From Salvelinus alpinus (taxonomy: Eukaryota > Chordata > Actinopteri > Salmoniformes > Salmonidae): a DNA stretch of 64,000 nucleotides. The position numbers and the translations under genes are program-made. The notes under the pieces were generated by a model. That model saw only the letters and a list, made by a program, of their open reading frames with translations, was not told the DNA's origin and did no database searches. Positions 43,870 to 56,575 of this stretch are shown here, one piece after another. Within the stretch, counting starts at the first letter, position 1; each line of letters begins with the position of its first letter. The stretch is from positions 71,891,730 through 71,955,729 of the forward strand of contig NC_092091.1 in NCBI RefSeq assembly GCF_045679555.1, written 5' to 3'.

Positions 43870-46826
43870 GCAACAACTACCCACACACCACAACCATCAA
43901 AACAATGTTAAACTACCCACACACCATAACCATCAAAACAGTGTTAAACTACCCACACACCATAACCATCAAAACAGTGTTAAACTACCCACACACCATA
44001 ACCATCAAAACAATGTTATACTACCCACACACCATAACCATCAAAACAATGTTAAACTACCCACACAACATAACCATCAAAACAGTGTTAAACTACCCAC
44101 ACACCATAACCATCAAAACAGTGTTAAACTACCCACACACCATAACCATCAAAACAATGTTATACTACCCACACACAATAACCATCAAAACAGTGTTAAA
44201 CTACCCACACACCATAACCATCAAAACAGTGTTAAACTACCCACACACCATAACCATCAAAACAATGTTAAACTACCCACACACCATAACCATCAAAACA
44301 ATGTTAAACTACCCACACACCATAACCATCAAAACAATGTTATACTACCCACACACCATAACCATCAAAACAGTGTTAAACTACCCACACACCTTAACCA
44401 TCAAAACAATGTTAAACTACCCACACACCATAACCATCAAAACAGTGTTAAACTACCCACACACCATAACCATCAAAACAGTGTTAAACTACCCACACAC
44501 CATAACCATCAAAACAATGTTATACTACCCACACACCATAACCATCAAAACAGTGTTAAACTACCCACACACCTTAACCATCAAAACAATGTTAAACTAC
44601 CCACACACCTTAACCATCAAAACAATGTTAAACTACCCACACACCATAACCATCAAAACAGTGTTAAACTACCCACACACCATAACCATCAAAACAGTGT
44701 TAAACTACCCACACACCATAACCATCAAAACAGTGTTAAACTACCCACACACCACAACCATCAAAACAATGTTAAACTACCCACACACCACAACCATCAA
44801 AACAATGTTAAACTACCCACACACCATAACCATCAAAACAGTGTTAAACTACCCACACACCATAACCATCAAAACAGTGTTAAACTACCCACACACCATA
44901 ACCATCAAAACAATGTTAAACTACCCACACACCATAACCATCAAAACAATGTTAAACTACCCACACACCATAACCATCAAAACAATGTTATACTACCCAC
45001 ACACCATAACCATCAAAACAGTGTTAAACTACCCACACACCTTAACCATCAAAACAATGTTAAACTACCCACACACCATAACCATCAAAACAGTGTTAAA
45101 CTACCCACACACCATAACCATCAAAACAGTGTTAAACTACCCACACACCACAACCATCAAAACAATGTTAAACTACCCACACACCATAACCATCAAAACA
45201 GTGTTAAACTACCCACACACCATAACCATCAAAACAATGTTAAACTACCCACACACCACGACCATCAAAACAATGTTAAACTACCCACACACCATAACCA
45301 TCAAAACAGTGTTAAACTACCCACACACCATAACCATCAAAACAGTGTTAAACTACCCTCACACCACAACCATCAAAACAATGTTAAACTACCCACACAC
45401 CATAACCATCAAAACAGTGTTAAACTACCCACACACCATAACCATCAAAACAATGTTAAACTACCCACACACCATAACCATCAAAACAGTGTTAAACTAC
45501 CCACACACCATAACCATCAAAACAATGTTAAACTACCCACACACCATAACCATCAAAACAATGTTAAACTACCCACACACCATAACCATCAAAACAATGT
45601 TAAACTACCCACACACCATAACCATCAAAACAGTGTTAAACTACCCACACACCATAACCATCAAAACAATGTTAAACTACCCACACACCACAACCATCAA
45701 AACAATGTTAAACTACCCACACACCATAACCATCAAAACAATGTTAAACTACCCACACACCATAACCATCAAAACAATGTTAAACTACCCACACACCATA
45801 ACCATCAAAACAATGTTAAACTACCCACACACCATAACCATCAAAACAATGTTAAACTACCCACACACCATAACCATCAAAACAATGTTAAACTACCCAC
45901 ACACCATAACCATCAAAACAATGTTAAACTACCCACACACCATAACCATCAAAACAATGTTAAACTACCCACACACCATAACCATCAAAACAGTGTTAAA
46001 CTACCCACACACCATAACCATCAAAACAATGTTAAACTACCCACACACCACAACCATCAAAACAATGTTAAACTACCCACACACCATAACCATCAAAACA
46101 ATGTTAAACTACCCACACACCATAACCATCAAAACAATGTTAAACTACCCACACACCATAACCATCAAAACAATGTTAAACTACCCACACACCATAACCA
46201 TCAAAACAATGTTAAACTACCCTCACACCACAACCATCAAAACAATGTTAAACTACCCACACACCATAACCATCACAACAATGTTAAACTACCCACACAC
46301 CATAACCATCAAAACAGTGTTAAACTACCCACACACCTTAACCATCAAAACAATGTTAAACTACCCACACACCTTAACCATCAAAACAATGTTAAACTAC
46401 CCACACACCATAACCATCAAAACAGTGTTAAACTACCCACACACCACAACCATCAAAACAATGTTAAACTACCCACACACCTTAACCATCAAAACAATGT
46501 TAAACTACCCACACACCATAACCATCAAAACAGTGTTAAACTACCCACACACCTTAACCATCAAAACAGTGTTAAACTACCCACACACCATAACCATCAA
46601 AACAATGTTAAACTACCCACACACCACAACCATCAAAACAATGTTAAACTACCCACACAACATAACCATCAAAACAATGTTAAACTACCCACACACCATA
46701 ACCATCAAAACAATGTTAAACTACCCACACACCACGACCATCAAAACAATGTTAAACTACCCACACACCATAACCATCAAAACAATGTTAAACTACCCAC
46801 ACACCACAACCTTTAAAACAGTGTAG
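43870..46826. repeat. Minisatellite G, 36-bp unit, about 82 copies
   Basis: Unit 'ttaaactacccacacaccat' plus aaccatcaaaacaatg. It gives LNYPHTITIKTM on the plus strand, open for nearly 3 kb because the unit is 12 codons and no indel has occurred. The plus strand is almost devoid of G (one or two per unit). Block duplications within it show that several units were copied together. Confidence 0.95.
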
Positions 46827-47389
46827 GTGTTAAAGTATTATTCATGTCAGACAGACTTCAATGAGCTAAACATTAAAGAAACAAAACACAACATAGAACC
46901 AATTAATCTGATACGAACAAATATAATTGCAAACATGAATTCAAGTCCGAGGGTCTTAACTGCATGATTAAACATATGAAAATAAATAAATGATAGCGTA
47001 AAATGCACCAAAAAAAATCAAGAGATAATGAGAGGTGGAACATTAATTAGAAGAAAAATGTGGATTTGTGCTTCAATCAGAGCAGGAGCGTTTTAATACA
47101 GGGAACAATTTAAAGCCTATTTGATTTCTCATTAAAAATGTAATCGCAGCCTGATGAGAAGGTGATCTAGTCTAACTTCAGAAACGATATGAAATAATAA
47201 TGTATTGCGTTGGAGGGGTTGGATTGCCCCTGTTTGCATAATATGCTCTATATTCTTGGTGTCAAACCTGGAAATAGGAAACCTGTAAAACTAACTCAAT
47301 CACCTCAGCCCATTTCACAAGTTCCCTGGCATCCACTTCAACATTCATTACATTTTCCTCCATTAGAGTGAATTGGGTAAAAATGTACA
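46827..47389. other. Non-coding AT-rich stretch
   Basis: Nothing recognised. Confidence 0.4.
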
Positions 47390-47826
47390 ATTAGAAAAAA
47401 AGTGTTATCTAGAACATTCAAGGGTTCTTCGGCTGTCCCCATAGGATAACCCCTGAATAATAATTTTGGTTCCAGGTAGATGGGGGTGTTCTAGTCGATG
47501 CATTTCTATGTTGGTGCTCTTGCTATGGTTCCCAATTAGAGGCAGCTGATATTCGTTGTCTCTAATTGGGGATCATACTTAAGGTGTCCCTGTTCCCACC
47601 TGGGATATTGTTTTGTGTTGTGCATGTTGCACAGCGTAGGTCACGTTTTGTTGTTTGTTTATTGTTTTGTTGATAGTTTCACTTTAAATAAAGATGTGGA
47701 ACTCTAATCGCGCTGCGCCTTGGTCCGTCCATTTCAACAACCGTGACAGTAGAACTCTTTTAGGTTCCATGTAGAACCCTTTCTAGAGAGGGTTCTCCTA
47801 TGTGGGCAGACAAAGAGTTTATAGGA
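47390..47826. mobile_element. Palindromic MITE interrupted by a solo LTR
   Basis: Left arm 'gggttcttcggctgtcccca' taggataaccc and right arm 'agggttctcctatgtgggca' gacaaagag are inverted relatives. The inner blocks 'ggttccaggtaga' and 'gtagaactcttttaggttcc' are separated by the LTR at 47481-47748. Confidence 0.7.
47481..47748 (+). mobile_element. Solo LTR 3 (268 bp), short variant
   Basis: Direct duplication gtaga at 47476-47480 and 47749-47753 fixes both ends. It starts TGGGGGTG rather than TGTCACG and ends ACCGTGACA. The stem-loop lies at 47529-47574, aataaa near 47687 and 'cgcgctgcgccttggtc' near 47710. Confidence 0.85.
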
Positions 47827-48402
<576 letters not shown>

Positions 48403-48539
48403 TAATATCTTGCTCATTATTCCTTCTCCCCTGGGGGCTGCATGGAAGATCTGGCTCTTCTCCTGTCCATTAGTCATGTTCTTTCTCATGACTGAGAGTT
48501 TCACTAACGAGTAGCTCTTAATTACACCTTACATCAGAA

Positions 48540-49258
48540 GACTTCTCTCTCCCCTCCTCTCCATCTCTGCCGTGAGTTTCTCTCTGTGTAGTAAATCTCT
48601 CTCTCTCTCCCCTCCTCTCCATCTCTGCCGTGAGTTTCTCTCTGTGTAGTAAATCTCTCTCTGTCTCTCCTCTCCTCTCCATCTCTGCCGTGAGTTCCTC
48701 TCTGTGTAGTAAATCTCTCTCTCTCTCCCCTCCTCTCCATCTCTGCCGTGAGTTTCTCTCTGTGTAGTAAATCTCTCTCTCTCTCCCCTCCTCTTCATCT
48801 CTGCCGTGAGTTTCTCTCTGTGTAGTAAATCTCTATCTCTCTCCTCTCCTCTCCATCTCTGCCGTGAGTTTCTCTCTGTGTAGTAAATCTCTCTCTCTCT
48901 CTCCTCTCCTCTCCATCTCTGCCGTGAGTTTCTCTCTGTGTAGTAAATCTCTCTCTCTCTCTCCCCTCCTCTCCATCTCAGCCGTGAGTTTCTCTCTGTG
49001 TAGTAAATCTCTCTCTCTCTCTCCTCTCCTCTCCATCTCTGCCGTGAGTTTCTCTCTGTGTAGTAAATCTCTCTCTCTCTCCCCTCCTCTTCATCTCTGC
49101 CGTGAGTTTCTCTCTGTGTAGTAAATCTCTCTCTCTCTCTCCTCTCCTCTCCATCTCTGCCGTGAGTTTCTCTCTGTGTAGTAAATCTCTCTCTCTCTCT
49201 CCTCTCCTCTCCATCTCTACCGTGAGTTTCTCTCTGTGTAGTAAATCTCTCTCTATCT
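48540..49258. repeat. Minisatellite H, about 58-60-bp unit, 12 copies
   Basis: Unit 'cctctccatctctgccgtga' plus 'gtttctctctgtgtagtaaa' plus a (tc)n run whose length varies between units. The ORFs on both strands are by-products. Confidence 0.95.
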
Positions 49259-49639
49259 CTTTTGTGAATGTCTTTCTCTCCCTCTCCCTCACAAGCACGT
49301 GCTCATATGTGTACCAGCAGGCAGACACAGACCCAGGTTAGCTTCACCTCTGTGCTTGCTGAACAGGACCTTGTCACATCAGACAAAGCCACATTACTGA
49401 TCAGTCTGTTAGCATGCCAGGGACATCAATGGACAGTCTGAATGTGGGACTACAAAGACTGTGAAAAGCACATGGTAGTGCATGTTCATATCTGTTCTCT
49501 GGGGAAAACACTCTTGTCATTTTGAAACATCTCCGAGGTAAGCAGGAAAACTGAAATCTTCCAAACACGATAGCTAAATGTTATAACCCTAATCATTCAG
49601 TTTATCTAGTCCTTTCTAACACAACAAGTGCAGACATTT

Positions 49640-50655
49640 GTCATAAAGCCTTCCTTAATTGGTACGGTAATAATGTAGATAATATACATGTAAGCACTGT
49701 GTCATAAAGCCTTCCTTAAGTGATAATAATGTAGATAATATACATGTAAGCACTGTGTCATAAAGCCTTCCTTAATTGGTACGGTAATAATGTAGATTAT
49801 ATACATGTAAGCACTGTGTCATAAAGCCTTCCTTAAGTGGTAATAATGTGGATTATATACATGTAAGCACTGTGTCATAAAGCCTTCCTTAAGTGATAAT
49901 AATGTAGATAATATACATGTAAGCACTGTGTCATAAAGCCTTCCTTAAGTGGTAATAATGTAGATAATATACATGTAAGCACTGTGTCATAAAGCCTTCC
50001 TTAAGTGGTAATAATGTAGATAATATACATGTAAGCACTGTGTCATAAAGCCTTCCTTAAGTGGTAATAATGTAGATAATATACATGTAAGCACTGTGTC
50101 ATAAAGCCTTCCTTAAGTGGTAATAATGTAGATAATATACATGTAAGCACTGTGTCATAAAGCCTTCCTTAAGTGGTAATAATGTGGATTATATACATGT
50201 AAGCACTGTGTCATAAAGCCTTCCTTAAGTGGTAATAATGTAGATAATATACATGTAAGCACTGTGTCATAAAGCCTTCCTTAAGTGGTAATAATGTAGA
50301 TAATATACATGTAAGCACTGTGTCATAAAGCCTTCCTTAAGTGATAATAATGTAGATAATATACATGTAAGCACTGTGTCATAAAGCCTTCCTTAAGTGG
50401 TAATAATGTAGATAATATACATGTAAGCACTGTGTCATAAAGCCTTCCTTAAGTGGTAATAATGTAGATAATATACATCTAAGCACTGTGTCATAAAGCC
50501 TTCCTTAAGTGGTAATAATGTAGATTATATACATGTAAGCACTGTGTCATAAAGCCTTCCTTAAGTGGTAATAATGTAGATAATATACATGTAAGCACTG
50601 TGTCAAAAAGCCTTCCTTAAGTGGTAATAATGTAGATAATATACTGTACATGTAA
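49640..50655. repeat. Minisatellite I, 56-bp unit, about 18 copies
   Basis: Unit 'taagcactgtgtcataaagc' plus 'cttccttaagtggtaataat' plus gtagataatatacatg. The first units have a ttggtacggtaataatg variant and two units lack 3 bp (gtgataataatg). Confidence 0.95.
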
Positions 50656-50851
50656 GAACTGTGCCACTGTCACTGGTGGGATCTGAACCCTGTTCTCCCA
50701 CTCGGGAAACCAAGGTCATAACCATTAGACCATGAACAAATTGAGGGCTACCACATCACGACAACTCTCCTTCTCTACACTACCATCCTATTACAGCAGC
50801 ATCAGTAGGTTATAGAGCCCGGTAACAGATGTAAAACACTCATCCACTTTT

Positions 50852-50863
50852 GTGTGTGTGTGC

Positions 50864-50907
<44 letters not shown>

Positions 50908-50947
50908 GCGTGTGCGTGTGTGTGTGTGTGTGCGTGCGTGTGTGTGT
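50852..50947. repeat. (TG)n microsatellite with GC interruptions
   Basis: TG repeats with interspersed tgcg. Confidence 0.9.
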
Positions 50948-51327
50948 ATTCCCCTGTTATGTGTACCAAGGCAATCTCTCTGCTACATCTAGTCCTGGAC
51001 AGACCACTTCCGTGTCCGCTGTGCGTCATGGGGCGTGAGCGGCATGAATGACTACTCTCTTGGATATTGACGCTTCAGTTCTTCTCATGAGAAAACGTGT
51101 AGGGGAATACTTGAAGGCACAGAGCCTGCGAGAGGGATCCTAGTCTCTGCCATCCTTTCTTGGAGGCATGTTCAGAGGTGTCAGTGCCCTGGTGTGCCTT
51201 CACGGCTACAATAAAAGTGGATGGGATAACCGTGGCTAAATATTTATCTTGCCTTGTGGTCTCTTGTTCTCTGGCTGAGGATTTGTTTACTGTGAAATGA
51301 GAGGAGTAAATAAAACAGGTAAAATGC

Positions 51328-51822
51328 CCTCGTCTCAGGAAGTAGTCTGAATGTAGAAGAACCATACAGCCAGCCTGCCCTCATCTCAGGAAGTAGTCTG
51401 AATGTAGAAGAACCATACAGCCAGCCTGCCCTCGTCTCAGGAAGTAGTCTGAATGTAGAAGAACCAGACAACCAGCCTGCCCTCGTCTCAGGAAGTAGTC
51501 TGAGTGTAGAAGAACCATACAGCCAGCCTGCCCTCGTCTCAGGAAGTAGTCTGAGTGTAGAAGAACCAGACAGCCAGCCTGCCCTCGTCTCAGGAAGTAG
51601 TCTGAATGTAGAAGAACCAGACAGCCAGCCTGCCCTCGTCTCAGGAAGTAGTCTGAATGTAGAAGAACCATACAGCCAGCCTGCCCTCGTCTCAGGAAGT
51701 AGTCTGAGTGTAGAAGAACCAGACAGCCAGCCTGCCCTCGTCTCAGGAAGTAGTCTGAGTGTAGAAGAACCAGACAGCCAGCTTGCCCTCGTCTCAGGAA
51801 GTCGTCTGAATGTAGAAGAAGA
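51328..51822. repeat. Minisatellite J, 51-bp unit, about 9.7 copies
   Basis: Unit 'ctcgtctcaggaagtagtct' plus 'gaatgtagaagaaccagaca' plus gccagcctgcc; 17 codons, open in two minus frames (SSTLRLLPETRAGWLSG). No splice or domain evidence for a gene. Confidence 0.93.
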
Positions 51823-51876
51823 CACACGCGAACCCCTGACAAATACACATACTCTTTACACTCTAAGCTCAGCTTT

Positions 51877-52063
<187 letters not shown>

Positions 52064-52119
52064 TGAGCCACTTTTTTACACACCTAAATGTACACATTTA
52101 CCTACCATTACTGTAATGC

Positions 52120-52287
52120 AGCGGAGGCTGCTGAGGGAGGACGGCTCATAATAATGTCAGGAACGGAGCAAATGGAATGGCATCAAACACCTGGAAACCA
52201 TGTTATTGATACGCTCCACTGATTCCGCTCCAGTCGTTACCACGAGCCCATCCTCCCAAATGAAGGTGCCACCAACCTCCTGTGCTG
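52120..52287. mobile_element. MITE (ggaggctgctgagg group), copy 2, complete
   Basis: Left 'gcggaggctgctgagggagg' and inverted right 'caggaggttggtggcacctt' are ends; the 'atggaatggcatcaaacacc' block is central. Compare the shorter 36075 copy. Confidence 0.7.
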
Positions 52288-52657
52288 TAATGTATTATCT
52301 TTCAACAATAGCCTTATTTCTACAGCAGTTTAGTATTATTTAGATATCTCATCTACATTTATCACACTAAGAATATCTGCATCTATTTAGTGGAATATTC
52401 TAAGCACGTCTGAACACCTGATGCACTTTTGAAGGTGCAACGCCGAGAATCACTCACGTTTAGCATTCTAACAGAGGGAGCTGTTTATTTACAAATGCCT
52501 CTCCATAGGATCTTGAATAGGAAGAATGATTTCCTTTCATATCATTGTTCCCATATGGGCGAAGACAGCTCACACAGAACATGAGTATGAAATGAGAATT
52601 AAATCGCATAAACAGAAAGATATGAGAAAACATCATTATTGTTCTGGGAATGAAGGT

Positions 52658-52825
<168 letters not shown>

Positions 52826-52871
52826 TTTCTTACCTCTTCTCTCTAGTTATTTATCTAGTTAGTTAAATAGT

Positions 52872-53165
52872 TCATGCACGAAAGGGAAAATAAATAAACA
52901 TAAATATGGGTTGTATTTACAACAATCTTGCTGCTGTGGCTGCACACTGTGGTATTTCACCCAGTAGATATGGGAGTTTATCAAAATTGGATTTGTTTTC
53001 AAATTCTTTGTGGGTCTGTGTAATCTGAGGGACATATGTGTCTCTTATATGGTCATACATTTGGCAGGAGGAGGTTAGGAAGAGCAGCTCAGTTTCCACC
53101 TCATTTTTTGGGCAGTGTACACATAGCCTGTCTTCTCTTGAGAGCCAGGTCTCTCTCTCTCTGTG
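52872..53165 (-). mobile_element. LINE (family A) fragment
   Basis: The minus frame reads REDRLCVHCPKNEVETELLF then CQMYDHIRDTYVPQITQTHK, the zinc-motif C-terminus seen at 20917 and 62943. The 3' UTR follows to 52872. Confidence 0.75.
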
Positions 53166-53314
53166 TCTGAGCGGACTACTCACTGCCCAGCTCCAGTGTG
53201 CTGTTAGCTAGGTAGGACACACACATGGACACTGACACACACACGTCTGCCAGCCTGCAAGGGGTCTTTAGCAGCATATTCAGCTCTGAGCAGCAGGCTG
53301 TAAAGCACATCGTA

Positions 53315-53410
53315 GTCTTCATTGTATTTATTAGGATCCCCATTAGCTGTTCCACATGCAGCGGCTACTGTTCCTGGACCCATTGTCCTAATGCAGCTCT
53401 TGGTTTTCGG
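53315..53410 (-). mobile_element. LINE (family C) tail fragment
   Basis: The block 'tgtatttattaggatcccca' ttagctgtt matches the tail at 33505-33550. Confidence 0.6.
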
Positions 53411-53539
53411 CCTCTATGTGTTGGGGTGTGTCTATGAAGGTTTAGCGTGCGCCAACCAGCTACGCTATTCTGGATGTGTAAACAAACAAAAATTTGACCA
53501 ACTGGGGACATTTTGTTAGTTCCCACAAGGTCAAATGTT

Positions 53540-53650
53540 ATTTCTAGGGGGTTTAGGGTTAAGGTTAGAATTAGTGTTAGGAGCTAGGGTTGGTTTAGGG
53601 TTACGGTTAGGGTTTGAGGTTAGGGTGAGGGTAAGGTTTAGGGGTTAGGG
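53540..53650 (+). repeat. Degenerate telomere-like tract
   Basis: Interspersed ttaggg, gttagggt and gttaggt variants over about 110 bp, e.g. 'ggttagggtttgaggttagg'. Imperfect, so it is not a functional telomere. Confidence 0.6.
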
Positions 53651-53937
53651 AAAATAGGATTTTGAATGGGACTGAATTGTGTGTCCTCACAAGGTTAGCT
53701 GTACAAGACTGTGTGTGTGTTCCTGCGTGTGCATGTATGAATGTGTGTGTGCGCAACTGTGAATTCTCATATGTGTGCCTAGCTAGCAGCCCAGAGATGT
53801 GGAGCTCTCTCTCAGTAGGGGTCCCCTTTGTCGGGGCTGGGATTGTCTCACCAGGGCTCTGTGGTGAGTCAGTCAGAGACACACGTTATGAGGGACGTCT
53901 GACATAACAGCAGCTGAGAGGGTGTCTTGGAGAATAT

Positions 53938-54022
53938 GACTGTGTCCCAAATGACACCCTATTCCCTATATAGTGCCCTACCCTATGGGCCTAGTCTAAA
54001 GCCATTTGGGATGCTGTCTGTA
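53938..54022. mobile_element. MITE (tcccaaatgacaccctattcc group), copy 2
   Basis: The left end 'tgtcccaaatgacaccctat' and right 'gccatttgggatgctgtctg' are inverted; related to 37838. Confidence 0.6.
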
Positions 54023-54094
54023 GAGTGGAATTGTAATGACAGGGTTTGTCTTGGTTTCATGTTGGCTTTTATTCTAGGACAAGAAAGACAGACT

Positions 54095-54385
54095 CTGCAA
54101 TCTCCCTCTCTCTCTCTCCCCTCTCCCCCCTCTCCAGCCCTCTCCCCCCTCTCCACCCTCTCCAGCCCTCTCCCCCCTCTCTAACCCTCTCCCCCCTCTC
54201 CACCCTCTCCAACCCTCTCCCCCCTCTCTCTCCACCCCTCTCCAACCCTCTCCAACCCTCTCCCCCTCTCTCTCCACCCCTCTCCAACCCTCTCCCCCCT
54301 CTCCAACCCTCTCCCCCCTCTCCAACCCTCTCCCCCCTCTCCAACCCTCTCTCCCCCTCTCCAACCCTCTCCCCCTCTGTCTCTT
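54095..54385. repeat. CT-rich repeat (ccctctccaa)n
   Basis: Irregular units ccctctccaaccctctcccc, purely C/T/A on the plus strand. Confidence 0.9.
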
Positions 54386-54821
54386 TAGTGTTCATCCTTA
54401 CCTTCTGTCTAATGTGTAGTCATTCTGCATAGGGACAACATAGTGGCACCCCCCCCACCCCTCCCCCCCACCTCCTCTAGGTGTTTAATAATTCGGTGGT
54501 GTTGTTAGAGTACCTCCGGGGAAGCCAAACTCATCTGTTTCTACCCAGGCATTTAATAAAGGGATTACTGAGCGTCCATCTTGGTGCTTTTCCCTCTGGC
54601 ACGGGCCAGGCTTGGTAGAACACACAGCCTACAGTCCAGATAGCGCTATCCCCTGTTAGTGGCCCTATCTCTTGGCTTGAGACACACACACGCAGCGCGA
54701 ATCTATCGCGCGCAGACACAGACACACACATACACCGAAAGTTGTAGACTCATAGACACATTACTACACAGAACACCTCTGTGTGCGGTATGGGCCCTAA
54801 CCACTTACAGATGAATGTGCA

Positions 54822-54822
<1 letters not shown>

Positions 54823-54857
<35 letters not shown>
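54823..54857. repeat. (CA)n microsatellite
   Basis: About 17 CA units. Confidence 0.95.
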
Positions 54858-54859
<2 letters not shown>

Positions 54860-54961
54860 AAAACAAGTACACACACCCTAAAGACAGACGCCTCCTGAGG
54901 CACAGCCTAGCTCGATGACAGTAAGGGACAGGGGCGTCTTGAAACAATTACTGTGGCTGTC

Positions 54962-55290
54962 ACTGAGAGAAGAGGCAGAGCAATCAGATGAGGGCAGGGA
55001 GGAGAGGAGAGAGGGATGAGGGGACAGAGATGTTACTGGCCAGAGAGAAGAGGCAGAGCAATCAGATGAGGGCAGGGAGGAGAGGAGAGAGGGATGAGGG
55101 GACAGAGATGTTACTAGCCAGAGAGAAGAGGCAGAGCAATCAGATGAGGGCAGGGAGGAGAGGAGAGAGGGATGAGGGGACAGAGATGTTACTGGCCAGA
55201 GAGAAGAGGCAGAGCAATCAGATGAGGGGACAGAGATGTTACTGGCCAGAGAGAAGAGGCAGAGCAATCAGATGAGGGGAGGGAGGAGAG
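54962..55290. repeat. Minisatellite K, 78-bp unit, about 4 copies
   Basis: Unit 'agagagaagaggcagagcaa' plus 'tcagatgagggcagggagga' and so on. The fourth copy lacks the ggagaggagagaggg part. Confidence 0.9.
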
Positions 55291-55574
55291 AAAAGAGGAA
55301 TGAGGACACAGAGATGTCACTTTCATTGACAAAGTGAGCATAGTTTCATTATGTGGAAAGACAAGGTGACATCTAGCTAGTTTGGTCTGGCCACCGGCCA
55401 CGTCAAGGACTGGTCTCCAACTACGTAACAACTCCAACAGACATATATGACCTATTCATTATGTATTGCTTGTGTTATGAAGTCTCATGTAGGTGCCCTT
55501 CTAGTAAAGTCATTCATCAGAATGGGTGGGTGTCTTCAAGTGAGGGCAGGCTCTTGCCCTGTTATCCTTGTACT

Positions 55575-56455
55575 GTCTCTCACGGTGTTGTATGGAGCAC
55601 TGGACGGCTGTCTGTCACGGTGTTGTATGGAGCACTGGACGGCTGTCTGTCACGGTGTTGTATGGAGCACTGGTCGGCTGTCTGTCACGGTGTTGTACGG
55701 AGCACTGGACGGCTGTCTGTCACGGTGTTGTATGGAGCACTGGATGGCTGTCTGTCACGGTGTTGTATGGAGCACTGGACGGCTGTCTGTCACGGTGTTG
55801 TATGGAGCACTGGACGGCTGTCTGTCACGGTGTTGTATGGAGCACTGGACGGCTGTCTGTCACGGTGTTGTATGGAACACTGGTCGGCTGTCTGTCACGG
55901 TGTTGTATGGAACACTGGTCGGCTGTCTGTCACGGTGTTGTATGGAGCACTGGTCGGCTGTCTGTCACGGTGTTGTATGGAGCACTGGTTGGCTGTCTGT
56001 CACGGTGTTGTATGGAGCACTGGTTGGCTGTCTGTCACGGTGTTGTATGGAGCACTGGACGGCTGTCTGTCACGGTGTTGTATGGAGCACTGGACGGCTG
56101 TCTGTCACGGTGTTGTACGGAGCACTGGACGGCTGTCTGTCACAGTGTTGTATGGAGCACTGGTCGGTTGTCTGTCACGGTGTTGTACGGAACACTGGTC
56201 GGCTGTCTGTCACGGTGTTGTACGGAACACTGGTCGGCTGTCTGTCACAGTGTTGTATGGAGCACTGTTCGGCTGTCTGTCACAGTGTTGTATGGAACAC
56301 TGGTCGGCTGTCTGTCACGGTGTTGTACGGAGCACTGGTCGGCTGTCTGTCACTGTGTTGTATGGAGCACTGGACGGCCGTCTGTCACTGTGTTGTATGG
56401 AGCACTGGACGGCTGTCTGTCACAGTGTTGTATGGAGCACTGGACGGCTGTCTGT
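55575..56455. repeat. Minisatellite L, 35-bp unit, about 25 copies
   Basis: Unit 'ggctgtctgtcacggtgttg' plus tatggagcactggac. Since 35 is not a multiple of 3 the frame rotates each unit, yet all three plus frames stay open for about 300 codons. Confidence 0.95.
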
Positions 56456-56481
56456 AGGGACATTGACAGGTAGACTATTCT

Positions 56482-56575
56482 GCATTCCAAATGACATGCA
56501 GGACCCATAGGGCTCTGGTCAAAAGTAATGCACTATGTAGGGAAAAGAGTGCTATTCAGGACATAGATGATGTAC
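56482..56575. mobile_element. MITE (tcccaaatgg group), fragment
   Basis: The block 'tctggtcaaaagtaatgcac' and 'attccaaatgacatgcagga' matches the inverted half of the 37838 element. Confidence 0.5.

Noticed and set aside
43782..46826. 1014-codon ORF as a real protein gene
   Set aside because: It starts inside a (TG)n tract and is a 12-codon tandem repeat with no flanking coding sequence, signal or splice evidence.
54074..54432. Ser/Pro-rich and Arg/Gly/Glu-rich ORFs
   Set aside because: They are translations of a CT-rich simple repeat.
55447..56510. Three overlapping 300-residue ORFs
   Set aside because: They are generated by the 35-bp minisatellite in all phases.
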